A program made the translations under genes and the position numbers. From contig JAZQLQ010000008.1 of NCBI GenBank assembly GCA_045542735.1, positions 62,001-126,000 on the forward strand: DNA of 64,000 bases, written 5' to 3'. Of this stretch, positions 34,388-43,190 are shown piece after piece. The notes under the pieces are model-generated. The model did not search any database and was not told where the DNA came from. It worked only from the letters and a program-made list of their open reading frames with translations. How positions within the stretch are numbered: the first letter of the stretch is position 1; each line of letters opens with the position of its first letter. The stretch comes from UBA2882 sp045542735 (lineage in GTDB: Bacteria > Bacillota > Clostridia > Lachnospirales > Lachnospiraceae).

Positions 34388-36793
34388 TCATAATTTCTTT
34401 AACTTTGCAAATGCCGCATACAAAATCTTTTGTCCATAGGTGTCAAATTCCACTGTTACCTGATAGTCCTTAGCACCTTTTTCCAATGCTTTCACCGTAC
34501 CTTGTCCGAATTTGATATGGCTGACTCTGTCACCCACTTCATAATCCGGCTTTTCACCTGCTACAAGCCCTTTAGAAATTCCTGCCGCACCAAGACTTCC
34601 TGCTCCTTTTGCAATAAAAGGCTTGACTTCTGCCTTGGTCTCTTTGGGTTTTACGATTGCCTTTGGCTTGGTCACAGCTTGGTAGCTTCCGGTTTGCTGC
34701 GACACACCTTGGTATCCACTGACAGGCTTCGGCTTGTCAAACACATCATCTGTCAACTTTCTGCCACTATACGCACTTACCATATCATACGGCTTCTTCT
34801 TAAATACATTTCTTTCATAAGAATCATCATCATAATCCACATAATCTCTGGCACGATTGGCTGGTACACGGTTGTCTAAAAGTTCCTGGGGAATCTCTTT
34901 TACAAACCGGGAAACCGGATTGTACTGGGTTTCTCCCCGGATCATTCTTGCTTTTGCACACGTCAGTGTCAAATCTTCCTTGGCTCTGGTAATACCTACA
35001 TATGCAAGACGTCTCTCTTCCTCTACTTCCTCAGAATCATTGTCCATAATAGACATATAGCTGGGGAAAATACCATCCTCCATACCTGCAAGATATACAT
35101 GGGGAAACTCCAGACCCTTAGCACTATGTAAGGTCATTAACAAGACTTTGTTTTTATCTCCATCAACATTATCGATATCAGCCACCAAAGCCACTTCCGC
35201 CAAAAACTCAGATAACGTAGCCTCTTCATTGTCCTCTTCAAAGGAAACAACTTTGGATATCAATTCATCAATATTTTCAATTCTTGCTTTTGCTTCTTCA
35301 TCCGTATCCGCTTCCAATTGGTTTACATAACCCGTCGTTTCTATAACATCCTTCAACAACTCGCTTAAGGTATAAGTCTTTGCTTTGGCACGGAATACCT
35401 GTATCATCGTCACAAAAGGCTGAAGCTTCACTGCACTTCGACCGATGGTCATAATGTTTTCTGCTTCTTCCAAAGCCTCATAGAAACTGATGCCTCTTGC
35501 ATCGGCATATTCCTGTACTCTGACAATAGTCGTAGCACCGATTCCTCTTTTGGGGATATTAATGATACGTTTAACCGCCAAATCATCCATACCGTTATCG
35601 ATAGTCTTTAAATATGCCAACAGGTCCTTGATTTCCTTTCTTCCGTAGAAGTTTACGCCACCTACAATATCATAGGGAACACCTGCTCTGACAAACTGTT
35701 CCTCCAACACACGGGCCTGGGCATTGGTACGGTAAAGCACGGCACAATCCTTATAGTCACAAGTACCTTCACGTTTTTTTCCTGCCACATCATAAGCGAT
35801 ATACTCCGCTTCCTCCAAAGCCGTATCAAAGGGTCTGAAATGAAGTCTGTTACCGCTTCCCTGCTCTGTCCAAAGTGCTTTTTCTTTTCTGCCACGGTTA
35901 TTGCGGATTACCGCATTGGCTGCATCCAACACATTCTGTGTAGAACGATAGTTTTGCTCCAGCTTAATCACCTTAGCATCAGGATAAACCTTTTCAAAAT
36001 CCAAAATATTACGGATATTGGCACCACGGAATTTATAAATGGACTGGTCATCATCACCAACCACACAAAGATTGTGATTAGCTCCCGCTAACAATCGGAT
36101 CAGTTCAAACTGGATGCTATTGGTATCCTGATATTCATCTACCATAATATAACGGAAGCGATTTTGGTAATCAGAAAGCACATCCGGATTGGACTTAAAC
36201 AATTCCACTGTGTTAACCAACAAATCATCAAAATCCATGGCATTATTCTTTAATAATGTTTTTTGATATTCGTTGTATGCCTTGGCAATCCTTGCTTTTG
36301 TAAAATCGCCCATGGCATTCATTTCATATTCACGGGGCAGGATTCCTTCATTCTTTGCTGAAGATATAGCGCCCAAAATCGTACGTTCCTTTAATTGTTT
36401 GGTATCAATCTGCAATTTCTTACAAATATCCTTCATGACTGCCTTGGAATCATCCGTATCATAAATGGTAAAAGCATTGTCATAACCGATACGTTCTGCA
36501 AAACGTCGTAAAATACGTACACAACTGGAATGAAAGGTGGATACCCAGATACTCTCCGAACCGAATCCCACGCTGTCATCCACACGTTCCCGCATTTCTC
36601 CTGCGGCTTTATTGGTAAAGGTGATCGCCATAATATTCCATGGATTTACCCCACATTCTTCAATTAAATATGCAATACGGTGAGTCAATACACGGGTTTT
36701 ACCGGAACCGGCTCCTGCCAGTATCAGCACCGGTCCTTCTGTCGTTAGCACCGCTTCTTTTTGCATATCATTTAACATATCTAAACGTCCCAT
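34388..36793 (-). CDS. pcrA: ATP-dependent DNA helicase PcrA/UvrD
   Basis: 801 residues. Motif I LAGAGSGKTRVLTHR, motif II DEYQDTNSIQ, motif III VVGDDDQSIYKFRGA and motif VI YVGITRAKEDLTL mark an SF1A helicase of the PcrA/UvrD group. The C-terminal 60 residues (YEVGDRVSHIKFGQGTVKAL) are the small Tudor-like domain that contacts RNA polymerase. It works in repair and in clearing replication conflicts. ATG 36793 with GGAGC upstream. Confidence 0.96.
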   Translation of the reverse strand: MGRLDMLNDMQKEAVLTTEGPVLILAGAGSGKTRVLTHRIAYLIEECGVNPWNIMAITFTNKAAGEMRERVDDSVGFGSESIWVSTFHSSCVRILRRFAERIGYDNAFTIYDTDDSKAVMKDICKKLQIDTKQLKERTILGAISSAKNEGILPREYEMNAMGDFTKARIAKAYNEYQKTLLKNNAMDFDDLLVNTVELFKSNPDVLSDYQNRFRYIMVDEYQDTNSIQFELIRLLAGANHNLCVVGDDDQSIYKFRGANIRNILDFEKVYPDAKVIKLEQNYRSTQNVLDAANAVIRNNRGRKEKALWTEQGSGNRLHFRPFDTALEEAEYIAYDVAGKKREGTCDYKDCAVLYRTNAQARVLEEQFVRAGVPYDIVGGVNFYGRKEIKDLLAYLKTIDNGMDDLAVKRIINIPKRGIGATTIVRVQEYADARGISFYEALEEAENIMTIGRSAVKLQPFVTMIQVFRAKAKTYTLSELLKDVIETTGYVNQLEADTDEEAKARIENIDELISKVVSFEEDNEEATLSEFLAEVALVADIDNVDGDKNKVLLMTLHSAKGLEFPHVYLAGMEDGIFPSYMSIMDNDSEEVEEERRLAYVGITRAKEDLTLTCAKARMIRGETQYNPVSRFVKEIPQELLDNRVPANRARDYVDYDDDSYERNVFKKKPYDMVSAYSGRKLTDDVFDKPKPVSGYQGVSQQTGSYQAVTKPKAIVKPKETKAEVKPFIAKGAGSLGAAGISKGLVAGEKPDYEVGDRVSHIKFGQGTVKALEKGAKDYQVTVEFDTYGQKILYAAFAKLKKL

Positions 36794-36860
36794 TTTTTAT
36801 GCTCCTATTTAAAAAAGTACAATATATACTTTATCATATATGAAAGGTTTTTACTATAAA

Positions 36861-36892
36861 AAAAGTATCGGATATTGCTATCCGATACTTTT
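36861..36892 (-). terminator. Strong terminator after the SPFH gene
   Basis: Fourteen-pair stem AAAAGTATCGGATA / TATCCGATACTTTT with a 4-base loop and T-tract, between the SPFH gene and pcrA. Confidence 0.9.
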
Positions 36893-36918
36893 AAATTGTT
36901 AGTATAGTTTTGATGCGA

Positions 36919-36937
36919 AGTTTACATTATGTAAACT
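36919..36937. repeat. Perfect palindrome made of two opposed TTTACAT motifs
   Basis: AGTTTACAT-T-ATGTAAACT is a 9-pair palindrome overlapping the stop codon of the SPFH gene. It is built from the same sequence as the scattered GGTTKACATAA motif. Confidence 0.75.
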
Positions 36938-37934
36938 AAACTAATTTCTGTCCGCAGTTTCCGCAGAATTTTGCTCCGTTGGTGGGAGTACCACAATTGG
37001 GACAGAACTTGGGAGCCGCACCGCCTGCCACAGGAGCTGCCTGCTGCATCTGACCTCCCTGAGGCATCTGGTTCATACCCATGGGATTCATACCCATATT
37101 GTTCATCATCTGCTGACCCATCATCATGCCCATCTGCATACCCATCATCTGGCCTGCAATATCTGCACCGCTTCCGCCGCCATGTTTACCCATGGAGTCT
37201 GCCATAGCCATTTGGCTGTATTTGTTCATATCGCCAACCATAGACTGTGCAGCGGCTTTTTCCTGCATCTTCTTAATTTCTTCAGGATAATTGAAGCTTT
37301 CGATGGTAAATCCGGTAATACCGATACCGATGCTACGCATCTCCATATCCAACTCTTCTTCGATACCCTTTGCAATATTGCGGGCATCCATCTGAAGGTT
37401 GAACATATCTCTTCCTTCTTTACCGATCCAGCTCATTAAAAGCTGATCTAAACTTGCGGTAATACGTGTCTTAACATCATCCACACTATAGGTCTGCATG
37501 GTTCCTGCCAATTTTTCAAGCATCACTGCAAAATCCTGTACTTTACAGTTGAATGTACCAAATGCACGGATCGGCATACCGCCGGGAAGTCCGGGTGCCG
37601 GTAAATTGATGGCATTTTTGGTGCCCCATTTGCAAAGTAACTCTTTGGTATTGATAAATACAACTTCTGCTCTCATACCGGAGTTAAAGCCGAATTTAAA
37701 ACCTTTTAAAGAAGATAAGAAAGGAATGATCTCGGTCTCAATATCATAGCTTCCGTCATCCTCAAACACACCTTCAATTCTGCCATTGTACATAAAGATG
37801 GCATCCTGTCCGGGACGGATAAATAATTTGGAGCCTTTTTTAATCTCATCATTGGGCCACTTCCAGAAAATGACGCCTTCCTTGGACTCATCCCACTCTA
37901 CAACATTTGATAACTGATTTTGAAAAAATCCCAT
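36936..37934 (-). CDS. SPFH-domain protein with zinc ribbon (YdjI-like)
   Basis: 332 residues. The first 225 or so form the SPFH/virion-core domain (EWDESKEGVIFWKWPNDEI, RIGIGITGF-like segment). Next comes a methionine/glutamine-rich stretch (MMGMQMGMMMGQQMMNN) and a C-terminal zinc ribbon with FCPNCGTPTNGAKFCGNCG. In Bacillus the ydjI product of this type is encoded next to pspA and helps recruit PspA to stressed membrane. Here too pspA is directly upstream (27-base gap), so an envelope-stress module is likely. Confidence 0.85.
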   Translation of the reverse strand: MGFFQNQLSNVVEWDESKEGVIFWKWPNDEIKKGSKLFIRPGQDAIFMYNGRIEGVFEDDGSYDIETEIIPFLSSLKGFKFGFNSGMRAEVVFINTKELLCKWGTKNAINLPAPGLPGGMPIRAFGTFNCKVQDFAVMLEKLAGTMQTYSVDDVKTRITASLDQLLMSWIGKEGRDMFNLQMDARNIAKGIEEELDMEMRSIGIGITGFTIESFNYPEEIKKMQEKAAAQSMVGDMNKYSQMAMADSMGKHGGGSGADIAGQMMGMQMGMMMGQQMMNNMGMNPMGMNQMPQGGQMQQAAPVAGGAAPKFCPNCGTPTNGAKFCGNCGQKLV

Positions 37935-37961
37935 GGTATTTTCTCCTTAATTTTGATTTAA

Positions 37962-38642
37962 TTACATTCCCATTTCTGCTTTTAATGCTGCAAGTTCATC
38001 ATCAACTGCTACATCAACAGAGCTATCTTCATATTTTGCTGCCAAAGCATCCAGGCTGTCACCGGGCTGCTCATTTAACTCTTCCATAGCATCTGCTTCG
38101 TCCATCATACGATTAACTTTCTCTTCCATTCTGTCAAAAGCTGCAAGTCTTGCGCCTGCATCCTTACCGGAAGAACCAACGCTGCTCATTTTCTTTTTGG
38201 TCTCAGCAACAGCTAATTTTGCTTTTAAGCTAGCCTGTTTACCTTTTAATTCCTGAATGTCAGCTTCCAATTTCTTGGACATTTCACGCATCTTAGCAGA
38301 ATTTTCTACACAGATATTGTATGTCTGCTCTAATGTTGCTCTATCCTGTGCCAACTCAGATTTGCGTGCAAGGAACTGACGAGCTTCATCATCATTGCCT
38401 GCTGCAACTGCTTTTCTTGCATATTTATCCATTTTAGCGATTTCTTCATCACAAGCATCCAATTTTCTCTTAGCTGCTTTTTCGTCTGCGATTACACCTG
38501 CAGTTTCACTTTTTACTTTTCCTAAATCATCCTGCAAATCACGTAAGTACTGATCGATCATTTTTTCAGGATCTTCACACTTATCCAATAATGCGTTGAA
38601 GTTTGCTGCCATAATGTCTCTGAATCTTGAAATAATTCCCAT
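37962..38642 (-). CDS. pspA: PspA/IM30 family membrane-stress protein
   Basis: 226 residues, predicted almost entirely helical: MGIISRFRDIMAANFNALLDKCEDPEKMIDQYLRDLQDDL is the amphipathic and first coiled segment typical of PspA/Vipp1, and the long charged middle ends in LAALKAEMGM. It is an ESCRT-III-like protein that oligomerises on damaged membrane. It has a clear promoter (38722-38750) and heads the pair with the SPFH gene. RBS GGAGG. Confidence 0.93.
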   Translation of the reverse strand: MGIISRFRDIMAANFNALLDKCEDPEKMIDQYLRDLQDDLGKVKSETAGVIADEKAAKRKLDACDEEIAKMDKYARKAVAAGNDDEARQFLARKSELAQDRATLEQTYNICVENSAKMREMSKKLEADIQELKGKQASLKAKLAVAETKKKMSSVGSSGKDAGARLAAFDRMEEKVNRMMDEADAMEELNEQPGDSLDALAAKYEDSSVDVAVDDELAALKAEMGM

Positions 38643-38721
38643 TTTAAAGTCCTCCTCTGCCCCTTAGGCACTTATATTTTAATAGTTGTTTTCGTACGGT
38701 TATGCCCGCCTCGATGTCTTT

Positions 38722-38750
38722 ATTATAGTACATTTTGGAAGCACTGTCGA
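38722..38750 (-). promoter_or_regulatory. Promoter of pspA
   Basis: TCGACA and TATAAT, 17 bases apart, on the minus strand about 85 bases before pspA. It looks like a sigma-A promoter; I see no sigma-54 or sigma-W type site. A small TGCC-GGCA dyad lies next to the pspA ribosome binding site. Confidence 0.65.
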
Positions 38751-38826
38751 TACGGAACTTTATTTTAACATCCGGCATTCTGTGGTCAACTTCAAGTTGC
38801 AAAAATTACCAATTTGGCTATTTTTT

Positions 38827-39672
38827 TTACAAAACCGCTACTACAATTCCCGTTACCACCAAAATCGTACAAAAAGTCCGATGCAAAATATGTTTCTCAT
38901 GATAAATAAATTTCCCGGCTGCCAATGTCACAATGCAACCGGACTGTTTAATCAAAGTCATCACTGTAATCCTACTATCCGGAGATGCGTTAGCAACAAA
39001 CAATGCCTTATCGGCAATGACAAACAAAAGTGCCAAAAGCCAGATCCAAGGATTTCTTGCTGCTTTTTTTAAATGTACTTCTTCTTTGCCAAACAACAAA
39101 TATCCCCCATATAAAAGCACCAAAAACAGCATATACCAAAACTGTAATTGTGAACTGTTCAAGCTTTGCATCAATAGTTTATCCAACAAACCGGAAAGTG
39201 CATTCAACATACAGGATGCCAATGAGAAAAAGATAATCAGTGGTTCAATCTTTTCCTCTCCTTCCGGTGCTTTCTTATGTGCTTTTAGTAGAAGAAGTCC
39301 ACCTGCCACCAAGATTAGTCCGGCAATCTGTGTGGTTGACATAACTTCATTCAACACCAGACTACCAAGTAACGTAGCAAATAAGACTCTTGATAAATCC
39401 AAAACTCCGTATAAGCTGATAGGCATCTTTTTAATCGCCTTAAAACTCAATATCCATGCAATAAAAATAATGAACGATTTAGCAAAAACCCAAATCAGCA
39501 AGTTCCACTTCATATCCAATGCCTGCTTAGCGGAAGGTAATACCATAACAAAGGCAAAAAGTGTATAAAAAAATAACACTTCCATCACCGAATTGTATTG
39601 CAAGGATTTTTTCTTCACAATTTCCCTTGCACCTTTCAACAAGCCATATAACAATACCAATGCCATCCACAT
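38827..39672 (-). CDS. EamA/DMT-family transporter
   Basis: 281 residues from ATG 39672, with about ten hydrophobic helices in two repeated halves: SFKAIKKMPISLYGVLDLSR near the end of the first half and a matching ASPDSRITVMTLIKQSG in the second. Drug/metabolite transporter superfamily, substrate unknown. The start is uncertain: ATG 39687 and TTG 39699 are in frame but none has a good ribosome binding site. Downstream DNA has only a weak hairpin. Confidence 0.78.
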   Translation of the reverse strand: MWMALVLLYGLLKGAREIVKKKSLQYNSVMEVLFFYTLFAFVMVLPSAKQALDMKWNLLIWVFAKSFIIFIAWILSFKAIKKMPISLYGVLDLSRVLFATLLGSLVLNEVMSTTQIAGLILVAGGLLLLKAHKKAPEGEEKIEPLIIFFSLASCMLNALSGLLDKLLMQSLNSSQLQFWYMLFLVLLYGGYLLFGKEEVHLKKAARNPWIWLLALLFVIADKALFVANASPDSRITVMTLIKQSGCIVTLAAGKFIYHEKHILHRTFCTILVVTGIVVAVL

Positions 39673-39788
39673 ACTACTACCATCCATTCCTGCCAACAAA
39701 TTTTAGTCCTATGGGAGAATATCACAAATATGAACCTTTTACAATCTTTTGAAATATCATAGTATTATAATCTTTCGGAGGTTTTATT

Positions 39789-40793
39789 ATGAAAAAGTTT
39801 ATCTCTTTGACACTTATGATAACACTTCTTTGTTCCCTTCTTTTAACCGGTTGCGGTGAGAAAAGCACCGGAAATAAAGAAGTCGTATTAAACGAAGTTG
39901 CACACTCTATTTTTTATGCACCTATGTATGTAGCCATTGAAGAAGGCTATTTTGAAGAAGAAGGCATTGATCTGACCCTGGTTACCGGCTTCGGTGCCGA
40001 CAAAACCATGACCGCTGTATTGTCAGGCGAAGCAGATATCGGATTTATGGGAAGTGAATCTACTATTTATACCTATTTGGGTGATACCGATGACTATGTA
40101 GTCAACTTTGCTCAATTAACTCAAAGAGCCGGAAACTTCCTTGTTTCCCGTACACCTATGGATGATTTTGAATGGGAAGATTTGAAAGGAAAAACTGTCC
40201 TTGGCGGACGTAAAGGCGGTATGCCCCAGATGGTTTTTGAGTATATCTTAAAAACAAACGGCATTGATCCGGCTACCGATTTGACCATCGATCAAAGTAT
40301 TGACTTTGGCTCTACTGCCGCTGCTTTTTCCGGCGGAAACGGTGATTTTTCTGTAGAATTCGAGCCGCATGCGACTGCTTTGGAGCTAAAAGGTGATGGT
40401 TATGTAGTAGCATCTCTTGGCGAAGACTCCGGTTATGTGCCCTATACTGCCTTTTCTGCCAAATCCAGTTATATCAAAGAAAATCCCGAAATTATCCAAG
40501 GCTTCACCAATGCACTGCAAAAAGGTATGAATTATGTAAACTCACATACACCTGCTGAAATTGCTGAGGTCATTGCTCCCCAGTTTGAAGAAACTGATCT
40601 TGAAACATTAACTAAGATCGTAGAACGCTACTATAACCAGGACACTTGGAAGGAAAATCTTGTTTTTGAAGAAGATAGCTTTACTTTGCTCCAAAACATT
40701 TTAGAGGAAGCCGGCGAATTACCCGAGCGTGTTCCTTATGGAGAATTAGTTGACATAACTTTTGCAACTGAAGCAGCCGAGCAGGTAAAATAA
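39789..40793 (+). CDS. NMT1/SsuA-type ABC binding lipoprotein, no partner genes
   Basis: 334 residues with a lipobox (SLLLTGCGEK; Cys at about 22) and an SBP of the NMT1/THI5/TauA group: EVAHSIFYAPMYVAIEEGYFEEEGIDL, LSGEADIGFMGSEST, and VLGGRKGGMPQMVFEY. The family binds aliphatic sulfonates, taurine, pyrimidine precursors or similar. No permease or ATPase is adjacent; the next gene is DUF1836 on the other strand. RBS CGGAGG. A GTTTACATAA motif lies on the minus strand at 40533-40543. Confidence 0.88.
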   Translation: MKKFISLTLMITLLCSLLLTGCGEKSTGNKEVVLNEVAHSIFYAPMYVAIEEGYFEEEGIDLTLVTGFGADKTMTAVLSGEADIGFMGSESTIYTYLGDTDDYVVNFAQLTQRAGNFLVSRTPMDDFEWEDLKGKTVLGGRKGGMPQMVFEYILKTNGIDPATDLTIDQSIDFGSTAAAFSGGNGDFSVEFEPHATALELKGDGYVVASLGEDSGYVPYTAFSAKSSYIKENPEIIQGFTNALQKGMNYVNSHTPAEIAEVIAPQFEETDLETLTKIVERYYNQDTWKENLVFEEDSFTLLQNILEEAGELPERVPYGELVDITFATEAAEQVK

Positions 40794-40813
40794 ATACTTT
40801 TTCAAAATATAAA

Positions 40814-40840
40814 GGGCAGAACCATTAAATGGCTCTGCCC
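40814..40840. terminator. Bidirectional terminator
   Basis: GGGCAGA-x-CCATT / AATGG-x-TCTGCCC hairpin between the convergent SBP and DUF1836 genes, with T-rich sequence following on the plus strand. Confidence 0.8.
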
Positions 40841-40845
40841 AAATC

Positions 40846-41523
40846 CTATTTTTCTTTTTTATTTGTGTCCTTCTTTGCTGTTTCTTTTTTTGATTCAGCT
40901 TTGTTTTTCGCAGGTATCTCTGCTCCCAACCGCTCTTTTTTCATCTCATCAATCATTTTCTCAATCAAAAGTTTCTTTACATATACATCATAACTGAGCA
41001 TACATATGAAGGCAAAACGCTGTAAAAACTGCTTACTTTCTCCTTCTGCACCTTGAAATGTTTCTTCTGCCTTTTCATACATCTGTTTGACATCTTTTTT
41101 CAGCATTTCCACACGGTCTTTTTCCAAACTGAACACTTCTGTATAGATGTCCTCCAGCTTGATAGAAGAATCTTTTCCAAAAAACTGATCCGTCAAAGGA
41201 TTCAATAATTCCTGAATATCACTGATGGATAAAATACCTTTGAAATAGTAAATAAAAATCAATACCAACACATGCTCTTTGGAATATTTTTTCTTTACCG
41301 GTGGCGGCAACAGATTATTTTTGGCATAATTGTTTATCATAGTTTTTGTCAGAATCTTATCTTCTTCCGGGTTTCGTGTAGTTGCACGCATATGTCCATC
41401 CATAAAGGTTGTAACCTGATCCATGTAAAGATCAATGTTTGGAATATCCTTGGCGTCCACATGCTCAATCCGGTCGAAGCTTTGCATAATGCTATTTAAT
41501 AAATCATTGGTAGATATTGTCAT
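40846..41523 (-). CDS. DUF1836 family protein
   Basis: 225 residues. It has the DUF1836 features: ILTKTMINNYAKNNLLPPPVKKKYSKEH, a helix-turn-helix-like segment related to MerR regulators, and a lysine-rich tail. It may bind DNA but no target is visible. RBS GGAGG; promoter 41562-41590. Confidence 0.83.
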   Translation of the reverse strand: MTISTNDLLNSIMQSFDRIEHVDAKDIPNIDLYMDQVTTFMDGHMRATTRNPEEDKILTKTMINNYAKNNLLPPPVKKKYSKEHVLVLIFIYYFKGILSISDIQELLNPLTDQFFGKDSSIKLEDIYTEVFSLEKDRVEMLKKDVKQMYEKAEETFQGAEGESKQFLQRFAFICMLSYDVYVKKLLIEKMIDEMKKERLGAEIPAKNKAESKKETAKKDTNKKEK

Positions 41524-41561
41524 TCCCCTGCCTCCAAAGCGTTTTTACACTTGATTTCTTT

Positions 41562-41590
41562 ATTATATAGTATTGAAAACTATTTGTAAA
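41562..41590 (-). promoter_or_regulatory. Promoter of the DUF1836 gene
   Basis: TTTACA and TATAAT separated by 17 bases on the minus strand, near-consensus. Confidence 0.75.
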
Positions 41591-41627
41591 CGTATTAAAA
41601 TACTGAAAGCGAAAAAGGAGAAGTATT

Positions 41628-42365
41628 ATGAAATATGTATTAGATTCCCATACTCATACGGTTGCAAGCGGTCATGCTTACAACACCATCCGTGAGATGA
41701 CGGAGGCTGCTGCCGCCAAGGGCCTGGAGCTTTTGGCAATCACAGAACACTCTGTGAAAATGCCGGGAAGTTGCCATGAATTTTATTTTCAAAACTATCG
41801 TATTTTAGACCGCAATGCTTATGCACTACCCACACTTTTTGGTGTGGAATTAAATATTCTGGATGAAACGGGTACCGTAGATATGCCCGATATTTTACTT
41901 CCTACCATGGATGTGGCAATTGCAAGCCTCCATCCCCCGTGTGTTGGTAGAAAAATGACAAAGGCAGAAGTGACCCAAAGTATTATTCGCGTCCTGGAAA
42001 ACCCATGGATTAACATTATCGGTCATTTGGATGATGACCGTTTCCCTGTGGATTATGATGAAGTGACAAGGGCTGCAGCGGCAAACCATAAGTTGTTTGA
42101 GGTTAACAACTCCTCTCTGGCACCCACCAGCTACCGTCCCGGTGCACATGATAACTATCTTCGTCTGTTGGAATGCTGTGAGAAGCATGGTGTAGAGATT
42201 ATATTAAACAGTGATGCCCATGCGGATACAGTGATTGGTGCACGACAATATTCCGAACCCTTAATCAAAGAAGCCGGATTTCCATCGGAATGCATTGTCA
42301 ATGACAGTTTGGACCATTACTTTGCATATCTGAAGCCGGAAGTAAAAGATTATTTTAAAAAATAG
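41628..42365 (+). CDS. PHP-domain phosphoesterase (YcdX-like)
   Basis: 245 residues. Metal ligands: DSHTHTVASGHAYNT at the N-terminus, TEHS at about 40, GVE near 74, ASLHPP near 102, and LNSDAHAD near 195. This is the trinuclear-metal PHP fold of E. coli YcdX, a phosphatase of unknown substrate. Single gene with AAAGGAG upstream. Confidence 0.92.
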   Translation: MKYVLDSHTHTVASGHAYNTIREMTEAAAAKGLELLAITEHSVKMPGSCHEFYFQNYRILDRNAYALPTLFGVELNILDETGTVDMPDILLPTMDVAIASLHPPCVGRKMTKAEVTQSIIRVLENPWINIIGHLDDDRFPVDYDEVTRAAAANHKLFEVNNSSLAPTSYRPGAHDNYLRLLECCEKHGVEIILNSDAHADTVIGARQYSEPLIKEAGFPSECIVNDSLDHYFAYLKPEVKDYFKK

Positions 42366-42377
42366 TTTCACTACCAC

Positions 42378-42406
42378 TTTACCTTTTCACTTTCGCGTGG
42401 TAAAAT
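42378..42406 (+). promoter_or_regulatory. Promoter of the TrpR-like gene
   Basis: TTTACC and TAAAAT separated by 17 bases, 55 bases before the start codon. Confidence 0.65.
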
Positions 42407-42418
42407 GTTAAAGATTAA

Positions 42419-42440
42419 AACACTAAAATTTTACAGTGTT
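42419..42440 (+). promoter_or_regulatory. Possible operator of the TrpR-like gene
   Basis: AACACT and AGTGTT form an inverted repeat with a 10-base AT-rich spacer, placed just downstream of the expected transcription start. TGTTAAAG occurs twice in the same region. Position and form suggest autoregulation; unproven. Confidence 0.45.
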
Positions 42441-42460
42441 AAAGTGACAGGGAGACGAAT

Positions 42461-42748
42461 ATGAACAAGAAAATCAAAAACGAATCTGTAGATGCACTTT
42501 TTGATGCTATCTTAACATTAGAAAATAAAGAGGAGTGCTATTCCTTCTTTGACGATCTTTGTACCGTAAACGAACTACTTTCATTATCCCAGCGTTTTGA
42601 AGTAGCACGTATGTTACAAGATAAAAAAACCTATTTGGAGATTGCAGAAAAAACCGGAGCTTCCACAGCTACCATCAGCCGTGTAAACCGTTCCTTAAAC
42701 TACGGTAGCGATGGTTATGAGCTGGTATTCGGACGCATGGAGCAGTAG
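42461..42748 (+). CDS. YerC/YecD family TrpR-related regulator
   Basis: 95 residues, all helical. LCTVNELLSLSQRFEVARML and the helix-turn-helix YLEIAEKTGASTATISRVNRS match the YerC family related to TrpR. Not in a trp operon, so the ligand is unknown. RBS GGGAG. It has its own promoter and an inverted-repeat candidate operator. Confidence 0.88.
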   Translation: MNKKIKNESVDALFDAILTLENKEECYSFFDDLCTVNELLSLSQRFEVARMLQDKKTYLEIAEKTGASTATISRVNRSLNYGSDGYELVFGRMEQ

Positions 42749-42788
42749 TCCTTTTGACACTGTTTTATACAAAGAATAATATATTTTC

Positions 42789-42839
42789 TTTACATTTTGA
42801 CTTCGCTGTGCTATTCTGACTTTGTTGTAAAAACAACAA
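42789..42839 (+). promoter_or_regulatory. Promoter and 5' hairpin of the cold-shock gene
   Basis: TTTACA and TATTCT are separated by 17 bases (42789-42817). A hairpin TTGTTGT/ACAACAA with an AAAA loop (42822-42839) lies at or next to the expected transcript start, and may stabilise the mRNA. Confidence 0.6.
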
Positions 42840-42863
42840 CATATTTTTATCGGAGGTAACAAC

Positions 42864-43064
42864 ATGAACAAAGGTACAGTTAAATGGTTCAACAACCAGA
42901 AAGGTTACGGATTCATCTCTGACGAAGCAGGTAATGACGTATTCGTACACTACTCTGGATTAAACATGGAAGGCTTCAAGACTTTAGAAGAAGGCGCTCC
43001 TGTTGAGTTCGAAGTAGTTCAGGGTGAAAAAGGACCTCAGGCAGTTAATGTAACCAAGTTATAA
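42864..43064 (+). CDS. Cold-shock protein (CspA family)
   Basis: 66 residues, GTVKWFNNQKGYGFISDE with RNP1 (KGYGFI) and RNP2 (VFVHYS) motifs. A nucleic-acid chaperone of the single OB-fold type. Strong RBS CGGAGG, codon use typical of a highly expressed gene. Own promoter and terminator. Confidence 0.97.
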   Translation: MNKGTVKWFNNQKGYGFISDEAGNDVFVHYSGLNMEGFKTLEEGAPVEFEVVQGEKGPQAVNVTKL

Positions 43065-43146
43065 TCAGTTTTTCGATGTGCCTTTTTAAATATAAATTTC
43101 ATTTGAAATTTGATTTGAAATGACAGTATTGTTTTAACGGATTAAA

Positions 43147-43180
43147 AAAGAGTTGTTATACAAATGTGTAACAACTCTTT
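43147..43180. terminator. Bidirectional terminator
   Basis: AAAGAGTTGTTA / TAACAACTCTTT, 12 pairs, 10-base loop, T and A runs on the two sides, between csp and the FNT gene. Confidence 0.85.
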
Positions 43181-43190
43181 TATTATGCTC

